A stretch of DNA of 64,000 nt, taken from Bradyrhizobium sp. YR681 (lineage in GTDB: Bacteria > Pseudomonadota > Alphaproteobacteria > Rhizobiales > Xanthobacteraceae). The stretch covers positions 1-64,000 of the forward strand of contig NZ_AKIY01000008.1 in the NCBI RefSeq assembly GCF_000282615.1, in the 5' to 3' direction. Positions 37,823-45,516 of this stretch are shown here, in pieces. The notes below the pieces were generated by a model. The model made no database searches. It worked only from the letters and a program-made list of their open reading frames with translations, and was not told the DNA's origin. A program made the translations under genes and the position numbers. Within the stretch, counting starts at the first letter, position 1. The number at the start of each line of letters is the position of its first letter.

Positions 37823-37852
37823 GCAATACATGCGAATGGCACGGCTTGTCAA
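37823..37852 (-). promoter_or_regulatory. Promoter for the Arg leader and aminotransferase
   Basis: TTGACA (37852-37847, perfect -35) with TATTGC (37828-37823) after 18 bases, or GTATTG after 17. Predicted start of transcription falls at or within a few bases of the leader ATG (37814). Confidence 0.6.
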
Positions 37853-37905
37853 GTCGGTGTTTTGCACGATACCCCCCGAGCGTGCATCGGTCATGCCGGG
37901 GCTCT

Positions 37906-39084
37906 TCACTCGACCCCGTAATGCGCGAACACGTCGGCGATGCCCGTGTTGATCGCCTTGGCGGCCGCGATGTCGCGTTCGGCGCCTTCGTTGTCACCCT
38001 TCTTGCGCTTCGCAAGCCCGCGGCCGTAGAGCGAACCTTCGAGCTGCGGCTTTGCGGCCAGCGCGGCGTCGTAGTCGGCGATCGCCGCGTCGAGATTGCC
38101 GAGCTTCAGATAGGCGAGGGCGCGGCTGTCCAGGGTGTCGGGATCGTTGGGCGCCATCCGCAGCGACTGCTCGCAATCGGCCAGCGCCTCCTGCAGGCGG
38201 CCGACGATCGCGCGGGTGAAGCAGCGCGAATTGAACACGCCGGGATAGCTCGCATTGGCCTTGATCGAGCGGTTGTAATCCTCGAGCGCCAGCGCATAAT
38301 CGTGCGTATCGAAATACATGTTCGCGCGCGCATAGAAGTCGCGGTCGTTGTTTGGACTGAGCTGAAGCGATCTGCCGAAATCGGCCAGCGCACGGGCGCG
38401 ATCGCCGCGGTCGCGGTAGACGCGCGCGCGGTTGCCATAGGCCGGGCCGTAGTTCGGGTCGAGCTTGATCGACAGATCGAAATCGGCCAGTGCGCGATCG
38501 TCCTCGTGATGATCGCGGTAGGCGGTGCCGCGATTGAAATAGGCCAGGGCAAATTTCGGATTGAGCTTGATGGCCTGATCGTAGTCGGCCATCGCACGCG
38601 CGTAGTCGTTCTTGTGGATGAGGGAATTGCCGCGATTGTTGTAGTAGAGCGGGTCGCGGGCGTTCAGCCGGATCGCGCGCGTGTAGTCGGTGATGGCGTG
38701 ATCGGTGTCGCCGAGATCGTCATAGGCGATGCCGCGATTGTACCAGAGGTCGGGATGTCCGGGATCGAGATCGATGGCACGGTTGAAGTCCGCCAGGGCG
38801 CGCTCGGCGTCGCCCTTTCGCCGGAACATCTCGCCGCGATTGGCGAGCGCATGCACATCGTCAGGATCGGCCTTGAGCACGGCCGAGCATCCGGCGATGC
38901 GCTGGTCCTCGCTGCCGCCGTCATCGTCATCGTAGCACCATTGGCGTGCCTGCGCCGCCGACGGCGATCGCGCGACCGCGGGGGCGGACAGCGCAAGCAC
39001 GGCCATGGCGAGGCCGATCGCGGAGAGCTTGAACCAAAATCCTGATGTTTCATCGTGTTTCATGATGTGCCGTATCGAAACCAT
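37906..39084 (-). CDS. Secreted or membrane-anchored TPR-repeat protein
   Basis: 392 residues from ATG 39084 (GAGG seven bases upstream); ATG 39063 is a second choice. A hydrophobic leader (FWFKLSAIGLAMAVLALSAPAVA) sends it to the periplasm. Then about eight tetratricopeptide repeats follow with the pattern A.AYFNRG.AYRD......ALADFD.AI.LDP. A DDDDGG acidic stretch precedes the repeats. TPR arrays mediate protein-protein contacts; no partner can be named. Confidence 0.87.
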   Translation of the reverse strand: MVSIRHIMKHDETSGFWFKLSAIGLAMAVLALSAPAVARSPSAAQARQWCYDDDDGGSEDQRIAGCSAVLKADPDDVHALANRGEMFRRKGDAERALADFNRAIDLDPGHPDLWYNRGIAYDDLGDTDHAITDYTRAIRLNARDPLYYNNRGNSLIHKNDYARAMADYDQAIKLNPKFALAYFNRGTAYRDHHEDDRALADFDLSIKLDPNYGPAYGNRARVYRDRGDRARALADFGRSLQLSPNNDRDFYARANMYFDTHDYALALEDYNRSIKANASYPGVFNSRCFTRAIVGRLQEALADCEQSLRMAPNDPDTLDSRALAYLKLGNLDAAIADYDAALAAKPQLEGSLYGRGLAKRKKGDNEGAERDIAAAKAINTGIADVFAHYGVE

Positions 39085-39187
39085 TGCGCCTCTAGCGCGT
39101 TTGTGATCGAAGAACGCGACTTGGTTCGAACCAAACTGATCGCCGCCCAGACCAAGAAGGCGGGACCAACCAGATAGTTTAAAAGCC

Positions 39188-40135
39188 TTGTCCGACACCC
39201 CTTACCCGATCGATCTCGACAGCATTCGCGGCGCATTTCCGCCGGGCATCGAGGCGCCGTCGCTGCTGGTGGATTTTGCCGACTGGCTGAACGGGCGCCC
39301 CTGGGGCAGCGTCGGCTGCTTCTCCCTGCAAGGCCAGTTCTCCGACCAGGCGCCGATCTTCGACGGCAGTCCCTTGCGCGACAGGTTTTCGCTGTTCATG
39401 CGCCTGCCTGACGGCTCGGCCGTCGGCGGCTGGTATGGCGCGGGTCTTGACCGCGACAATCCGCCGATCATCGGGCTGGGGTCGGAAGGCGACTACGAGC
39501 TGCTGGCGCCGAGCCTCGACGGGCTGCTCGCAAAACTGACGTCGCAGCAATTCGGCAAGGCCTGGAGCGATCTCAAGCCGCACGATGAGGTCGAGTGCCA
39601 GACGGTCGAGCTCGCGCAATGGCTCGCCGGCCGGCCGAGCGGCGAGACGGCGGCGCCGGAAGACGGCGTGATGGAGCTGCCCGATTTTCGCGGCTTCGTC
39701 GAGAAATGGAGCCGGGACCGCGAGGACTATTGGGCCAATCATCGCCTGATGGCCGAACTCGGCTGGCGGTTGGCCGCGCATCTGCCGAAGGGCAAGAATG
39801 CCTGGGACAAGACCCATTTCGAGGTCGCGATCGTCGGCAAGCAATACGAGGCGCGCGTGCTCTCGCGCGGCCCGCAGCCATTCGCGGAAGCCGCCTCGAT
39901 CGAATCCCTGCTGCGCGATCTGCGCGAGGAGATGCGCAAGGCGCAGCCCGAGCTCGGGCTGTGGTACGCGATGAAATTCGGCCTCTATGCCGACGGCCGC
40001 GTCATGCCGAATTTCGAATACGATCTGCGCCCGACCATCGACGGCGAGCCCGCCAAGCTGACCGAAGCGCAAGCCGATCTCACTCGTGCCCCGCGCCCGG
40101 GGCGCTGGGTGCCGAAATGGCTGGCGGCATCCTGA
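39188..40135 (+). CDS. Hypothetical protein, conserved two-part architecture
   Basis: 315 residues from a TTG start (no better start in frame). I do not recognise the family with confidence. The first half (FADWLNGRPWGSVGCFSLQGQF, YELLAPSLDGLLAKLTS) has some resemblance to SMI1/KNR4-like domains. The second half has RVMPNFEYDLRPTIDG, like proteins that bind partners through a beta-sheet face. No signal peptide or membrane segment. Divergent from the TPR gene. Confidence 0.7.
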   Translation: MSDTPYPIDLDSIRGAFPPGIEAPSLLVDFADWLNGRPWGSVGCFSLQGQFSDQAPIFDGSPLRDRFSLFMRLPDGSAVGGWYGAGLDRDNPPIIGLGSEGDYELLAPSLDGLLAKLTSQQFGKAWSDLKPHDEVECQTVELAQWLAGRPSGETAAPEDGVMELPDFRGFVEKWSRDREDYWANHRLMAELGWRLAAHLPKGKNAWDKTHFEVAIVGKQYEARVLSRGPQPFAEAASIESLLRDLREEMRKAQPELGLWYAMKFGLYADGRVMPNFEYDLRPTIDGEPAKLTEAQADLTRAPRPGRWVPKWLAAS

Positions 40136-40233
40136 AGCTCGGAATTCCGCGCTGCTGCCGCCGAGCCGACGCGCAGGAAATCTTCTGCTGTCGTGCCATC
40201 TTGACCCCGCGGGAACGGCACTTTCGATCCCCC

Positions 40234-40264
40234 TTGACTTAGAGCGCGCTCGAAGGGGTATCTG
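40234..40264 (+). promoter_or_regulatory. MerR-type promoter with 19-bp spacer and operator dyad
   Basis: TTGACT (-35, 40234-40239) and TATCTG (-10, 40259-40264) are 19 bases apart, the long spacing that MerR proteins correct by DNA twisting. A dyad CTT-A-GAGCGCGCTC-G-AAG at 40238-40255 fills the spacer. It lies 30 bases before the MerR gene, so autoregulation is expected. Confidence 0.8.
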
Positions 40265-40293
40265 TATGTGCGTCAGTACGAGAACGGGCACAC

Positions 40294-40725
40294 ATGAAGA
40301 TCGGCGACCTCGCAAAACGAACCGGCTTGTCGACCCACACGTTGCGTTACTATGAGCGCATCGGGCTGCTGCCATACGCGGACCGGGATCGCTCCGGCCA
40401 GCGTGATTATGACGCTTCGATCCTCACATGGATCGCATTCCTCGATCGGCTCAAGACCACGGGAATGCCGATCCGGGACATGTTGCGTTATGCGGCGCTT
40501 CGTGATGAAGGCGATACCACCGGGCCAGCCCGGCGGCAGATGCTGGAAATCCACCGGGAACAGGTCCGCACGCGGATTGCCGAGCTCCAGGAATGCCTGC
40601 TCGTCCTCGATACCAAGATCGCCGGTTACGCCGGCGACGAACAGAGGATGAAGGAAAATGACGCACGTCCAAACACAAGCCGAAAGCCGCTTCGATCGCG
40701 GCCAGCGGGCCCTGTCACGCATTGA
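40294..40725 (+). CDS. MerR family transcriptional regulator
   Basis: 143 residues. The winged HTH is MKIGDLAKRTGLSTHTLRYYERIGLLPYADRDRSGQRDY, followed by the dimerisation helix. No metal-binding cysteine set, so it probably senses an organic or redox signal. Its 3' end overlaps the CMD gene by 68 bases in another frame, an unusually long overlap that ties the two together. Confidence 0.93.
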   Translation: MKIGDLAKRTGLSTHTLRYYERIGLLPYADRDRSGQRDYDASILTWIAFLDRLKTTGMPIRDMLRYAALRDEGDTTGPARRQMLEIHREQVRTRIAELQECLLVLDTKIAGYAGDEQRMKENDARPNTSRKPLRSRPAGPVTH

Positions 40726-41053
40726 CGGCAGCGCCGGCGAAAAAGTCATCGCTTCGCTCGCCGACATCGCTCCGGATTTCGCACGTTACGTCATCGAGTT
40801 TCCCTTCGGCGACATCTATTGCCGCCCGGGCCTCGGCGTGCGCGAGCGAGAAATCGCGACGATCGCCGCACTGACGGCGCTCGGAAATGCCGCGCCTCAG
40901 CTCAAAGTGCATATCGAAGCGGGACTGAATGTCGGGCTCTCGCGCGACGAGATTGTGGAGATCATCATGCAGATGGCCGTCTATGCGGGCTTCCCGGCGG
41001 CGCTGAACGGGCTGTTCGCGGCCAAGGAGGTGTTTTCCGCGCGGCCGGCCTGA
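40658..41053 (+). CDS. Carboxymuconolactone-decarboxylase-fold protein
   Basis: 131 residues, a single CMD domain: YCRPGLGVREREIATIAALTALGNAAPQLKVHIEAGLNVGLSRDEIVEIIMQMAVYAGFPAALN. The pattern is like 4-carboxymuconolactone decarboxylase rather than AhpD (no CxxC). ATG preceded by GGATGAAGGAAA inside the MerR gene. Likely the target of the MerR regulator; the substrate is unknown. Confidence 0.9.
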   Translation: MTHVQTQAESRFDRGQRALSRIDGSAGEKVIASLADIAPDFARYVIEFPFGDIYCRPGLGVREREIATIAALTALGNAAPQLKVHIEAGLNVGLSRDEIVEIIMQMAVYAGFPAALNGLFAAKEVFSARPA

Positions 41054-41065
41054 CGGCATCCACGT

Positions 41066-41145
41066 CGTCATTGCGAGCGTGGCGAAACAATCCAGAATCC
41101 CTCCTGAAAGAAAGGCTGGATTGCTTCGCTACGCTCGCAATGGCG
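41066..41145. repeat. Palindromic interspersed repeat, family 1 copy B
   Basis: TTGCGAGCGTGGCGAAACAATCCAG-type left arm pairs with the right arm at 23 of 25 positions, and ends are CGTCATT/AATGGCG. Shares GCAATCCAG and AGCGAAGC core with copy A at 3564-3642. Fills the gap between the convergent CMD and rimO stops. Confidence 0.85.
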
Positions 41146-41152
41146 GAGCGCG

Positions 41153-42472
41153 TCAGAACCCGGCGACGCTGCCGTGCAGGTCATAGTGGTCGGCGCGCTC
41201 GATCTTGGCGGTGACGATCTCGCCGACGCGCAACGGGCGGCGGCTCGAAAGGTACACCGCGCCGTCAATCTCCGGCGCATCGGCCTTGGAGCGGCCCTTG
41301 GCCACCGTCGGGCCAACCTCGTCGACGATGATCTGCTGGCGGGTGCCGACCTTGCGTTTCAGCCGGCGCGCGGAGATCTTCTGCTGGCGGGCCATCAGCG
41401 CATTGTAGCGCTCCTGCTTGACCTCTTCCGGTACCGGATTCTCGATCGCGTTCGAGGTGGCGCCGGCGACGGGCTCATACTTGAAGCAGCCGAGACGATC
41501 GATCTCGGCTTCATCCAGCCAGTCGAGCAGATAGGCGAAGTCCGCATCGGTCTCGCCGGGGAAGCCGACGATGAAGGTCGAGCGCAAAGCGAGATCGGGA
41601 CATTCCTCGCGCCAGCGCTTGATCCGCGCCAGCGTCTTGTCCTGCGCCGCCGGGCGCTTCATCGCCTTCAGCACGCCGGGGCTCGCATGCTGGAACGGGA
41701 TGTCGAGATAGGGCAGCACCTTGCCTTGCGTCATCAGCGCGATGACCTCGTCGACATGCGGGTAGGGGTAGACATATTGCAGCCGGACCCAGGCCCCCAA
41801 CTCGCCGAGCTCGCGCGCGAGGTCGAGGAATCTGGCGCGGACCTGGCGATCCTTCCACGGGCTCTCGGCATATTTGAGATCGACGCCGTAGGCCGAGGTG
41901 TCCTGCGAGATCACCAGCAGTTCCTTGACGCCGGCGCCGACCAGCCGCTCGGCCTCGCGCAGCACGTCGTTAGCCGGGCGCGAGACGAGATCGCCGCGCA
42001 GCTTCGGGATGATGCAGAAGGTGCAGCGATTGTTGCAGCCCTCGGAGATCTTCAAGTAAGCGTAGTGGCGCGGCGTCAGCTTGATGCCCTGCGGCGGCAC
42101 CAGGTCGAGATGCGGATTGTGGGCGGGCGGCAGCGCGCGATGCACGGCGTCGAGCACGCTCTCATATTGCTGCGGGCCGGTGATGGAGAGCACGCCGGGA
42201 TAGGCCTGCTCGATCTGCTCGGGTTCGGCACCCATGCAACCCGTCACGATCACCTTGCCGTTCTCGGCCATGGCCTCGCCGATCGCCGACAGCGACTCCT
42301 GCTTGGCGCTGTCGAGGAAGCCGCAGGTGTTGACGATGACGATGTCGGCCCCGTCATGCTTGCGGGCGAGCTCATAGCCTTCCGCGCGCAGACGCGTGAT
42401 GATGCGCTCGGAATCCACCAAAGCCTTGGGGCACCCGAGCGATGTGAATGAAACACGCGGCGCTCTTTCCAT
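41153..42472 (-). CDS. rimO: Ribosomal protein uS12 methylthiotransferase RimO
   Basis: 439 residues from [22 protein letters not shown]. Radical-SAM enzyme adding a methylthio group to an Asp of S12. N-terminal UPF0004 domain with cysteines in SLGCPK, NTCGFLD and TGCMG for the auxiliary Fe-S cluster; radical-SAM CxxxCxxC in [15 protein letters not shown]-terminal TRAM domain. The Met at 42472 begins the conserved region; the frame continues 15 codons upstream without support. Confidence 0.96.
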   Translation of the reverse strand: MERAPRVSFTSLGCPKALVDSERIITRLRAEGYELARKHDGADIVIVNTCGFLDSAKQESLSAIGEAMAENGKVIVTGCMGAEPEQIEQAYPGVLSITGPQQYESVLDAVHRALPPAHNPHLDLVPPQGIKLTPRHYAYLKISEGCNNRCTFCIIPKLRGDLVSRPANDVLREAERLVGAGVKELLVISQDTSAYGVDLKYAESPWKDRQVRARFLDLARELGELGAWVRLQYVYPYPHVDEVIALMTQGKVLPYLDIPFQHASPGVLKAMKRPAAQDKTLARIKRWREECPDLALRSTFIVGFPGETDADFAYLLDWLDEAEIDRLGCFKYEPVAGATSNAIENPVPEEVKQERYNALMARQQKISARRLKRKVGTRQQIIVDEVGPTVAKGRSKADAPEIDGAVYLSSRRPLRVGEIVTAKIERADHYDLHGSVAGF

Positions 42473-42673
42473 AATCGCCTGGAACCTGCATCTGAATTGT
42501 TCGGATATGTGATCCAACTAATTGAACCCACGGTGAAATTCAATGACTAACGTGCTCAGTACGATGACAAAGCGCGGTATTTGCACGTATTGGGAGGGAA
42601 TCGGCCCGTAAGCAGGGCGGTTCGGACCGACTGAGGCTCCCTTGAAGCTCGTTTGAGCGATGGAGGGGCCAGG

Positions 42674-42739
42674 ATGAATTGCTCGAACATGCAATTCTCA
42701 ATTGTTAATCTGTTTCTTGCTCGATTTCATGGAGCTTGA
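42674..42739 (+). CDS. Possible short upstream reading frame
   Basis: A 21-codon frame with a strong ribosome site (GGAGGGG seven to eight bases before ATG), ending six bases before the next gene's ATG (42745). A perfect inverted repeat GAATTGC-N8-GCAATTC at 42676-42697 lies at its beginning and could hide or expose the start. It may couple translation of the downstream gene or be chance. The rest of the 42473-42673 gap shows nothing else. Confidence 0.3.
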   Translation: MNCSNMQFSIVNLFLARFHGA

Positions 42740-42744
42740 CTGCG

Positions 42745-43308
42745 ATGCGCCGTTTCATCTTCGGCCTGGCTTTCGTGACCCTTTCCTGCGGCGCGATGCT
42801 TCCGGCGCGAGCTGAAGTCGACAAGATCATCCGTGTCTGCGATCGGCAGGAGCGATTGTGTCCGGAATTCAGGCCACGCGTGAAAGCACCCGATGGGTGG
42901 ACGAGGGACGAGGCCGCGAGTCTCAAGTACGGCGCCTCGATGTTCGTGCCCAACGGGAAGGGGTTCGGTAAAGCCGAAGTTATCATGTATGCTGAAGGCC
43001 GCTATAACAAGGATCGGATCGAACTGGCTCAATGGGTTGCAACCAGCGATCGGGATTGGGCGGCGACGTCCGGCAAGAATGCCAAGATCACCACGCTTCC
43101 CTCGGTCAACCCCAAGGTCGTCATCAACCGCTACGATAATCCTTCGCTGAAAGACCAGCCGATCGAAGTGATCGCGCATTACGCCGATCTCGACAAGGAC
43201 GGCAATTCCTACGTCGTGCGGCTGGCGGTCTCCGGCCTCAACGAGACAGCGGTGCTCGCTGCCGTGCCACTTCTCGACAAGATGATCGTTGGCGCGAAGA
43301 TTCCGTGA
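42745..43308 (+). CDS. Hypothetical periplasmic protein
   Basis: 187 residues. Signal peptide RRFIFGLAFVTLSCGAMLPARA, then a domain starting EVDKIIRVCDRQERLCPEF and including DGWTRDEAASLKYGASMFVPNGKGFGKAEVIMYAEG and YADLDKDGNSYVVRLAVSGLNE. Two cysteines close together may form a disulphide. I do not recognise a named family; the fold hints at proteins that handle secreted stress or envelope functions. Confidence 0.8.
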   Translation: MRRFIFGLAFVTLSCGAMLPARAEVDKIIRVCDRQERLCPEFRPRVKAPDGWTRDEAASLKYGASMFVPNGKGFGKAEVIMYAEGRYNKDRIELAQWVATSDRDWAATSGKNAKITTLPSVNPKVVINRYDNPSLKDQPIEVIAHYADLDKDGNSYVVRLAVSGLNETAVLAAVPLLDKMIVGAKIP

Positions 43309-43430
43309 GGGCAGAAGCCCAGATGATCTGCCTGATTGACAGGCCCGAGCTAGTCCCAATTGCCCATAATTACAACCCTTTGCATCGCCCCCCGGCATGC
43401 TATGGATGAAGCGCCTGACGTGAGTGGGAC

Positions 43431-44021
43431 ATGAGCGCCGAACAGTCGCCCAAAATCGTGATTGTCGACGAAAGCCCGATCCGGGCTGCAATCCTCGAGG
43501 AAGGGTTGCGGGAGGCCGGATTCACGCAGATCGTCCATATCAGCGAAATGCAGAGCCTGCTCGCCCGTATTTATGCGGTCGACCCCGATATCATCCTGAT
43601 CGACCTGGAAAACCCCAGCCGCGACGTGCTGGAGGCGATGTTCCAGGTCAGTCGCGCCGTACGCCGGCCGATCGCGATGTTCGTCGACCAGAGCGATTCA
43701 TCCTCGATCCAGGCCTCGGTCGAGGCGGGGGTCTCCGCCTACATCGTCGACGGGTTGAAGAAGGAGCGCATCAAGCCGATCCTCGACCTCTGTGTGTCCC
43801 GCTTCAATGCCTTCGCAAAACTCCAGGAGGAGCTGGAGCGGACCAAGTCGCAGCTCGAGGATCGCAAGATCATCGAGAAGGCCAAGGGCATCCTGATGAA
43901 GGTCAAGGGCCTCAACGAGGACGAGGCCTATGTGCTGCTGCGCTCCACCGCGATGCGCGAGAAGAAGAAAATCGGCGAGATCGCCCAGTCGATCATCACC
44001 GCGTCGGAGATGTTGAAATGA
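43431..44021 (+). CDS. nasT: Nitrate-responsive antiterminator NasT (ANTAR regulator)
   Basis: 196 residues. Receiver-like domain (KIVIVDESPIRAAILEEGLREAG ... DIILIDLENPSRD), then a coiled linker and a C-terminal ANTAR RNA-binding domain at about 125-190 (KIIEKAKGILMKVKGLNEDEAYVLLRSTAMREKKKIGEIAQSII). Known: NasT binds leader RNA and prevents termination of nitrate assimilation genes when nitrate releases it from NasS. Overlaps nasS by four bases. Confidence 0.94.
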   Translation: MSAEQSPKIVIVDESPIRAAILEEGLREAGFTQIVHISEMQSLLARIYAVDPDIILIDLENPSRDVLEAMFQVSRAVRRPIAMFVDQSDSSSIQASVEAGVSAYIVDGLKKERIKPILDLCVSRFNAFAKLQEELERTKSQLEDRKIIEKAKGILMKVKGLNEDEAYVLLRSTAMREKKKIGEIAQSIITASEMLK

Positions 44022-45181
44022 CCGCCCCCCTCCGCATCGGGTTCATTCCGCTGGTCGATGCCGCCGCCCTGATCGTCGCCGTCGACAAGGGTTTCACCGC
44101 CGCCGAAGGCCTCGACGTCGAACTGGTGCGCGAGGTCTCCTGGTCCAACGTCCGCGACAAGCTCAATATCGGCCTGTTCGACGCCGCGCATCTGCTGGCG
44201 CCCGTGGCGATCGCGTCCTCGCTCGGGCTCGGCCACGTCAAGGTGCCGATCGCCGCGCCCTTCAATCTCGGCGTCAACGGCAATGCGATCACGGTGTCGC
44301 CGGCACTCCATGCCGCGTTGATGGAGGAGATCGATGGCGACCGCTTTGATCCGCTCGTCACGGCGAAGGCGCTGGCGAAGGTCGTCGCGAAGCGCCGCAA
44401 GGCCGGCGCCGATCCGCTGACCTTCGGCATGACCTTCCCGTTCTCCACCCACAATTACCAGCTTCGGTTCTGGATGGCCGCGGCCGGCGTCGATCCGGAT
44501 GAGGACGTGCGCCTCGTGGTGCTGCCGCCGCCTTACATGGTCGACAGCCTCGCCAACGGCCACGTCGATGCGTTCTGCGTCGGCGCGCCCTGGAACTCGG
44601 TCGCGGTCGATCTCGGCATCGGCCACATCCTGCATTTCGTCTCCGACATCCTCGTGCGCGCGGCGGAGAAGGTGCTGGCCGTCCGCCAGGTCTGGGCCGA
44701 CAAGAATCCGGATGTGGTCGCAAGCCTGGTGCGCGCGGCGGTGAAGGGCGCCGCATTCATCGAGGACCCCGTGAACCTGGCCGAGGCCGCGCGGGTCCTG
44801 GCGCAGCCGGAACGGATCGGCGTGGATGCCGAAGTCATCCAGCGCACCCTGACCGGGCGCCTGAAGATTTCCCCCGACGGCACCTTCCGCGAAAGCGGCC
44901 GCTATCTGTTGGTCGGACGTGAAGGGGCAGGGCGGCCGGACCCGGTCCAGGCTGCCTGGCTCTATGCCCAGATGGTGCGCTGGGGGCAGACCGCGCTGAC
45001 GCCTGACGGCGTCAAGACGGCGATGGCCGTGTTCAGGCCGGATCTCTACGACGCGGCCCTCGGCCGCCCGGCGCCGGCCGAGGCGCCCGCGGCGTTCGTT
45101 GCATTCGCCGGTCCAGCCTTCGATCCCGGAAACATCAGGGGCCATCTGGAGGCCTTCGAGGTCGGGCGCTGGAAGGCCTGA
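44018..45181 (+). CDS. nasS: Nitrate/nitrite sensor NasS (NrtA-like, cytoplasmic)
   Basis: 387 residues of the NrtA/CmpA binding-protein fold: LRIGFIPLVDAAALIVAVDKGFTAAEGLDVELVREVSWSNVRDKL, FPFSTHNYQLRFWMAA, VDAFCVGAPWN. There is no signal peptide, which distinguishes NasS from the exported transporter protein NrtA. Known: NasS holds NasT inactive without nitrate. ATG overlaps the nasT stop (ATGA). Confidence 0.94.
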   Translation: MTAPLRIGFIPLVDAAALIVAVDKGFTAAEGLDVELVREVSWSNVRDKLNIGLFDAAHLLAPVAIASSLGLGHVKVPIAAPFNLGVNGNAITVSPALHAALMEEIDGDRFDPLVTAKALAKVVAKRRKAGADPLTFGMTFPFSTHNYQLRFWMAAAGVDPDEDVRLVVLPPPYMVDSLANGHVDAFCVGAPWNSVAVDLGIGHILHFVSDILVRAAEKVLAVRQVWADKNPDVVASLVRAAVKGAAFIEDPVNLAEAARVLAQPERIGVDAEVIQRTLTGRLKISPDGTFRESGRYLLVGREGAGRPDPVQAAWLYAQMVRWGQTALTPDGVKTAMAVFRPDLYDAALGRPAPAEAPAAFVAFAGPAFDPGNIRGHLEAFEVGRWKA

Positions 45182-45327
45182 TTCGGTCCTGCACCGTTTT
45201 TGAGCGGTAAGGATCAGCGGCTAAATTTTGGGCCGACTGCTCGAATTTCATGAGAGTTCCAGCCCCGGGATTTTCCGTGGCCCTCCATAATCAACTGAAA
45301 TCGCTGCAATTTTCATTTCTTCAAAGC

Positions 45328-45343
45328 TGGCACGCAACTTGTA
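45328..45343 (+). promoter_or_regulatory. Sigma-54 (RpoN) promoter upstream of nirA
   Basis: TGGCACG-CAAC-TTGTA matches the -24/-12 consensus TGGCACG-N4-TTGCW with one deviation (GT for GC at -12). It sits in the 335-base gap 45182-45516 between nasS and nirA. Expected activator is NtrC, linking the operon to nitrogen limitation. The transcribed leader would be about 160 bases, long enough for a NasT target, though I could not draw a convincing pair of hexaloop hairpins by eye. Confidence 0.75.
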
Positions 45344-45516
45344 TGTTGCAGTGCGGCCAGCTTGTCACAGGTGCCTGCTGAGCCAAGTCCCACAGCAACG
45401 AAGCTGATTGGACCGTCGGGTGGCGAAGCAGGCTCCAGAGCCAGCTGAGTTTCCCGCGGGTCGCGCAATTTTCCGTCGATGCCACCCAGGTGGCCGCAGG
45501 AGCTTCGTTACCGACC

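Noticed and set aside
45344..45516. NasT-binding two-hexaloop hairpins in the nirA leader
   Set aside because: I searched by eye and found only weak stems (e.g. TGCTG...CAGCA, GGCT-CCAG-AGCC); none had the paired hexaloop layout, so no RNA element is called.
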